From Deltaproteobacteria bacterium (GTDB lineage: Bacteria > UBA10199 > SBBF01), in contig JACQOY010000241.1 of NCBI GenBank assembly GCA_016207765.1, positions 1 to 8,481 of the forward strand: 8,481 nt of DNA. Direction: 5' to 3'. This document shows, piece after piece, positions 5,243 through 8,481 of the stretch; within the stretch, counting starts at the first letter, position 1, and each line of letters starts with the position of its first letter. Under the pieces are notes generated by a model that saw only the letters and a program-made list of their open reading frames with translations, did not search any database and had not been told where the DNA came from. The position numbers were made by a program, and so were the translations under genes.

Positions 5243-6991
5243 TCAGCTGTTAAGGTCTATTGCCACAAACCTTAAAAATTTCTCCATCTCCTTCAGGCTC
5301 ATCGTATTGATGACATCCTTTTTTCCCATCCCCCCTTTTCGGGCCAGGCCGATGCCCAATTCTAGGTCGGTGATTCCTTCAATACGATGGGCGTCGGGAT
5401 TGATGCAGATTTTAAGCCCCTGTTTTTTGGCATACTGGAGGTGGCGCCAGTCGATGTCGCACCGGTAGGGGTTGCAGTTGAGTTCGATGATCTTGTTGTG
5501 CTCCACCGCCGTATCGATGATCTTGCGGATATTCACCGCGTACGGTTCGCGCGAGAGAAGAAGGCGCCCCGTCATGTGGCCAAGAATCGTCGTATGCGGG
5601 TTTTTAAGCGCCTTGATGATCCGTGCCGTCATCTCCTCCTCCTTCATCTGAAAACGCGAGTGGACGGAGGCGATGACAAACTCGAACTTGTCCAAAATTT
5701 TGCCGTCGTAGTCCAGCGATCCATCGGCCAGAATATCGGATTCCACCCCTTTGAAGATTCGGAAATTTTTGAATCCCTTGTTCAGTTCGTCGATCTCCCT
5801 GTGTTGTTTTTTGATGTCCGCCGCTTTCATGCCGTGGGCGTAAAAGGCCGATTGGCTGTGGTCGGAGATGCCCACGTATTGCAGGCCCGCTTTTTTGGCG
5901 GCCGACGCCATCGCCTCGATGGTGGCAGTGCCGTCGCTGTAGAGCGAATGGACATGGAAAGTGCCGCAGAGGTCGCCCCAATCGATCAAATGGGGAAGCT
6001 TGTGTATTGAAGCCGCCTCGATCTCTCCCTGATTTTCGCGCAGTTCCGGCGGAATATAGTCGAGGCCGAGCCGTTTGAAAATTTCTTCCTCATTCTTGCA
6101 GGGGAGAAGTTTTTTCCCCTTGAACAATCCGTATTCGTTCATTTTAATCCCCATTGTCTGTGCCCGGCTCCGCAGGGCCACATTGTGTTCCTTGCTTCCG
6201 GTGAAATGATGGAGGGTGAACGGATATTCCTTCCCGGTGACACAGCGGATATCCGCCTGGATTCCGGCCTTGAGGAAGGTGCTCGCTTTTGTTTCTCCAT
6301 GGGAAATGATTCGATCGACATTTGGCAGAGAGACGAATTTTTTCATGACGCCAGCCGGGTTTTTTGTTGCCACCACAAAGTCGATGTCCCTTACAATCTC
6401 TTTGCGGCGACGCAGGGAGCCGGCAATCGAGGCCTCAATCACATTCTTGTCTTTTTTGAGGATATCGAGGATCCGGATTGCCTCGGCATGGGCATCGGGG
6501 AAGAGGAACCTGTTTTCGCTTTTGCGGAAAAACCGGATGGCCTTCAGGATATTGTTTTGCGATTTTTCACCGAATCCCCCGATTTTCAGCAGACGGTTTT
6601 CCTGACAGGCGTATTCGAGCTCGCCGATCGACTTGATTCCCAGTTCCTCGTAGAGGTGTTTGGCCTTCTTGGGGCCGACCCCAGCGAGCTGGATCATTTC
6701 CAGAAGACCGGAAGGGATCGATTTTTTGAGATCGTCGTAATATTTGAGTTTTCCGTGCTCGGCGAGTTCGGTGATTTTTTCCTGCAACGCCTCGCCGATT
6801 CCCTGTAGTTTTCCCAGCTTTTTGGTTTTGATCAAATCGTCAATATCTTCGGGAGTGGCATCGAGTACCCGGGCGGCATTGTGATAGGCACGGCATTTAA
6901 AGGGGTTCTCCCCCTTCAATTCCAAAAAGGTGCCGATTTCGTTGAGGATGCTGATTATATCTTTCTTGTCCACGGAGTGGCATGATATCAT
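5243..6991 (-). CDS. polX: Bacterial family X DNA polymerase with PHP exonuclease domain (PolX)
   Basis: PolX fills short gaps in DNA, as in base excision repair, and its PHP domain acts as a metal-dependent 3'-5' exonuclease or 3'-end processor. The 582 residues (from ATG 6991) show an N-terminal 8-kDa-like domain starting DKKDIISILNEIG, three helix-hairpin-helix turns (LQGIGEA, LAGVGPKKA, IGGFGEK, about 62-145), the nucleotidyltransferase motif AGSLRRRKEIVRDIDF with Asp202 and Asp204, the third metal-type aspartate Asp247 (ADIRCV), and a PHP domain from about 343. The PHP ligands all appear present: H346, H348, D353, H378, E417, H444, H472, D533 and H535, so both activities should be intact. 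The start is uncertain: TTG 6997, ATG 6991 and GTG 6973 are in frame, none with a good Shine-Dalgarno, and GTG 6973 gives the commonest family start (VDKKD). The membrane protein gene follows 59 bp downstream. Confidence 0.96.
   Translation of the reverse strand: MISCHSVDKKDIISILNEIGTFLELKGENPFKCRAYHNAARVLDATPEDIDDLIKTKKLGKLQGIGEALQEKITELAEHGKLKYYDDLKKSIPSGLLEMIQLAGVGPKKAKHLYEELGIKSIGELEYACQENRLLKIGGFGEKSQNNILKAIRFFRKSENRFLFPDAHAEAIRILDILKKDKNVIEASIAGSLRRRKEIVRDIDFVVATKNPAGVMKKFVSLPNVDRIISHGETKASTFLKAGIQADIRCVTGKEYPFTLHHFTGSKEHNVALRSRAQTMGIKMNEYGLFKGKKLLPCKNEEEIFKRLGLDYIPPELRENQGEIEAASIHKLPHLIDWGDLCGTFHVHSLYSDGTATIEAMASAAKKAGLQYVGISDHSQSAFYAHGMKAADIKKQHREIDELNKGFKNFRIFKGVESDILADGSLDYDGKILDKFEFVIASVHSRFQMKEEEMTARIIKALKNPHTTILGHMTGRLLLSREPYAVNIRKIIDTAVEHNKIIELNCNPYRCDIDWRHLQYAKKQGLKICINPDAHRIEGITDLELGIGLARKGGMGKKDVINTMSLKEMEKFLRFVAIDLNS
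6974..6977 (+). promoter_or_regulatory. Ribosome binding site of the ferredoxin gene
   Basis: GGAG lies four bases before the ATG at 6982. It favours this start over the second ATG at 7003, before which there is no purine-rich stretch, although the family resemblance begins only at that second ATG. The site lies within or next to the first codons of polX, depending on the polX start. Confidence 0.5.
6982..6991. repeat. Palindrome ATGATATCAT holding start codons on both strands
   Basis: This perfect 10-bp palindrome gives the in-frame ATG of the ferredoxin gene on the plus strand (6982-6984) and the in-frame ATG of polX on the minus strand (6991-6989). If both are used, the two genes overlap head to head by ten bases. 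Confidence 0.7.
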
Positions 6992-7281
6992 TAACAAACG
7001 TTATGCCCAAAGTCCATTTCGAGACCGATAATCTTATCGTAGAGGTGCCGCGCGGGAGTAAAATTCCGGATATCGTGGACGAATGTGGGGCGACCCTCCC
7101 CTTCGGTTGCCGGATGGGAAGTTGCGGCACCTGCCGGTGCATCATTGTCGAAGGGATGGAGAATTTGAATCCAAAAACCAATGAAGAGGGCGAACTTTTC
7201 GACACCCTCACCTCGGTTGGCGATGCGGAACGGCTTGGGTGTCAGCTGGTTGTACGGGGGGATGTGAAAATTCGGAGTTAA
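6982..7281 (+). CDS. [2Fe-2S] plant-type ferredoxin
   Basis: A one-electron carrier of 99 residues with the plant-type cluster motif C-x4-C-x2-C in FGCRMGSCGTCRC (C43, C48, C51) and the fourth ligand C87 in RLGCQ near the C-terminus; C53 is an extra cysteine. The fold pattern is typical: a beta hairpin (KVHFETDNLIVEVPRG), a helix (IPDIVDECG), the cluster loop and the final strand pair (QLVVRGDVKI). The partner is unknown, as no reductase or oxygenase gene is adjacent. The ATG at 6982 has GGAG upstream; starting at 7003 would give a 92-residue protein beginning MPKVHF, which also fits the family. The gene is divergent from and slightly overlaps polX, and its 3' end faces a converging gene across a hairpin. 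Confidence 0.93.
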   Translation: MISLTNVMPKVHFETDNLIVEVPRGSKIPDIVDECGATLPFGCRMGSCGTCRCIIVEGMENLNPKTNEEGELFDTLTSVGDAERLGCQLVVRGDVKIRS

Positions 7282-7326
7282 TTCCAAAAACGTATCATCC
7301 ATAAAACGAATGACACGTTTTTGGAA
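7282..7326. terminator. Long inverted repeat, probable bidirectional terminator
   Basis: TTCCAAAAACGT (7282-7293) and ACGTTTTTGGAA (7315-7326) are perfect 12-bp arms. After one A/C mismatch the stem continues with TCAT (7295-7298) and ATGA (7310-7313), closing an 11-base loop. It starts directly after the ferredoxin stop and lies between two converging genes. The A5 and T5 runs within the arms give a T-run on the 3' side in either direction, as expected of a two-way intrinsic terminator, but the core stem is poor in GC and no separate T-tract follows. Confidence 0.55.
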
Positions 7327-7347
7327 GCCGTGCCAAATTCTTATTTC

Positions 7348-8481
7348 TTATTTTTTCAAAACAGCCGCCAAGGGGGTTCTCACCACCCCAGAGATGCCGA
7401 TTGGCCCGACGGCATACCCAACATAGCCGGTTATTGAAGACCCCTGCGTGGATTGCAAATCCGGGTGCGTTGGTCCCGTATCTTCATTCAGTGGCCCCTC
7501 AATCATTGTAGCGGCAGACTCAAGGATCAGCCTGGAATCGGTCTCGGCAGATGTTTCCTCAAAAATGATCAATGGTTCGCCGGCCACGGCGGCTGTGAGC
7601 GATCTCCGGTGAAAATTTTGGGCGTCATGAAAAAGTGATGCCGGAACTTCGCCCCGCTGGGCCAGGGCTGACAAGTCGGTTCTTTCTTTCAGATTTGTAC
7701 CGTGTTGCGGGCCGATTGTGCGGGCCACGTCACCCAAGTCATCGATCCAGAATTCCGGTGTGGTTTCGCCTTTTGCCGCATAGAAGGCCCTGCCAAAGCG
7801 GCTGAGAAAATATCTGGCCAGGGTATCTTCCCGCGCACTTCTTGTCCCCGGGAAAAAAACCGAATCGTATCCCGTGTGATCCGCAAAGAAATTATTCCAA
7901 TCCAGGTCGGCGGGAAAAGCCCGATGCCGGTAGAGGGAGGCAACAATTTCGTGGAAGAGTTGAAGGTAATAATATCCAAGAATCTCCAGGCTCCCCGGTT
8001 CGATTTTTAGACGGTCAAAATACTGCAAAACTTGGCTGAAAGTTTTCAGCTTTTGCACAACCAGAATGCAAAGCCGGTCGCTTTCGATCTCCAAATTTTC
8101 CCCGGTAGCTGAAGCGTAAGCGTTGATGGTCGTGAGGAGGGCATGGAGTTTTTTGGCAACCAGCCGGTCTTTTGACTCTATCAGCGTCCCTTCATCCATT
8201 ATTTTTTCCAATGGAGAGGTGGCATTGCGGGTATCACTGATCAGCATTCTTCGAAACGCCCTGGCCAGGAAGGTGGAGGCGCGCCTGGTTTCGGGTGTGC
8301 GGTCGCGTTCTTGCACCGAATGGAGGGTGCTGTTTGCGAGCTTTCGCAATTCATCCAGCCGCTCTTTGAAGCCTTTGTCCATGGGACGGACTGAACCGTT
8401 GAGTCTTCCCTCAAGGGCCTCGCCGATTTCGTGATCAAGCGCCGCTCTCACAAAGGCCCAATAGAGGCGATGGGTCAGACG
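7348..8481 (-). CDS. Uncharacterised protein, C-terminal part (5' end beyond the window)
   Basis: I do not recognise this protein. The frame is open from the right edge to the TAA at 7348-7350 (377 residues seen). A GTG at 8451 could be read as a start, but the frame continues upstream of it (ending THRLYWAF) without a stop and no Shine-Dalgarno precedes the GTG, so the true start is probably outside. The first two thirds look alpha-helical and charged, with many R, K, E and L residues (such as FKERLDELRKLANS and KKLHALLTTINAYA) and an aromatic stretch LEILGYYYLQLFHEIVASLYRHRAF. The last 30 residues are different: glycine-rich and hydrophobic (SITGYVGYAVGPIGISGVV), ending RTPLAAVLKK. No catalytic motif, signal peptide or clear membrane span is visible in the part shown. 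It converges on the ferredoxin gene. Confidence 0.75.
   Translation of the reverse strand, partial: RLTHRLYWAFVRAALDHEIGEALEGRLNGSVRPMDKGFKERLDELRKLANSTLHSVQERDRTPETRRASTFLARAFRRMLISDTRNATSPLEKIMDEGTLIESKDRLVAKKLHALLTTINAYASATGENLEIESDRLCILVVQKLKTFSQVLQYFDRLKIEPGSLEILGYYYLQLFHEIVASLYRHRAFPADLDWNNFFADHTGYDSVFFPGTRSAREDTLARYFLSRFGRAFYAAKGETTPEFWIDDLGDVARTIGPQHGTNLKERTDLSALAQRGEVPASLFHDAQNFHRRSLTAAVAGEPLIIFEETSAETDSRLILESAATMIEGPLNEDTGPTHPDLQSTQGSSITGYVGYAVGPIGISGVVRTPLAAVLKK

Noticed and set aside
5186..5275. Small plus-strand frame (ATG 5195, 26 residues) with GAGGAG upstream
   Set aside because: The Shine-Dalgarno spacing is only three bases, it overlaps the polX 3' end and the membrane protein promoter on the other strand, and its peptide has no recognisable feature.
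5387..6808. Two long plus-strand open frames of 207 codons each (5387-6010, 6185-6808)
   Set aside because: They lie antisense within polX, whose motifs are complete; the translations are low-complexity and resemble no protein, and neither has a supporting Shine-Dalgarno.
8449..8451. GTG as the start codon of the last gene
   Set aside because: The same frame stays open to the window edge with plausible protein sequence, and no Shine-Dalgarno precedes the GTG, so the real start is probably outside.

Overview
The window looks like chromosomal DNA from a free-living bacterium with roughly 50% GC. The housekeeping content (PolX with a PHP domain, a PduO-type adenosyltransferase, a [2Fe-2S] ferredoxin) and the REP-like palindromes would suit an environmental, deltaproteobacteria-like Gram-negative, but the lineage cannot be fixed from sequence alone. 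Eight protein genes fill almost all of it. No RNA gene, CRISPR array, transposase or phage gene was seen. No gene-free stretch reaches 300 bases; the longest is 1725-1859.

Layout. At 1-1724 (minus) is a ThDP-dependent enzyme of the acetolactate synthase type, open to the left edge. Its coding frame carries two 28-bp palindromic repeats. The 135 bp before its start hold a GC-rich element bounded by inverted repeats. At 1860-2402 (minus) is the PduO-type ATP:cob(I)alamin adenosyltransferase, divergent from a glyoxalase II-like metallo-beta-lactamase hydrolase (2430-3074, plus), with only 27 bp between the start codons. That hydrolase converges, with a 7-bp gap, on a minus-strand cluster. Read in transcription order, this cluster is polX (6991-5243), an unrecognised membrane protein (5183-4350), an EamA-type transporter (4340-3435) and a DCC-family (DUF393) thiol protein (3438-3082). 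The last two overlap by four bases (ATGA). polX is divergent from a [2Fe-2S] ferredoxin (6982-7281, plus), and the two possible ATG starts sit in one 10-bp palindrome. The ferredoxin converges on the 3' part of an unrecognised gene (7348-8481, minus) across a hairpin that probably serves as a bidirectional terminator.

How the genes relate. They do not form one obvious pathway. The clearest links are the tight minus-strand cluster polX-membrane protein-EamA-DCC and the possible co-transcription of the adenosyltransferase with the ThDP enzyme. The most unusual content is non-genic: the two in-frame palindromes, the inverted-repeat element just upstream of the same gene, and two divergent start regions so compact that each promoter must lie inside, or immediately next to, the opposite gene. 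I found no convincing undescribed multi-gene system.
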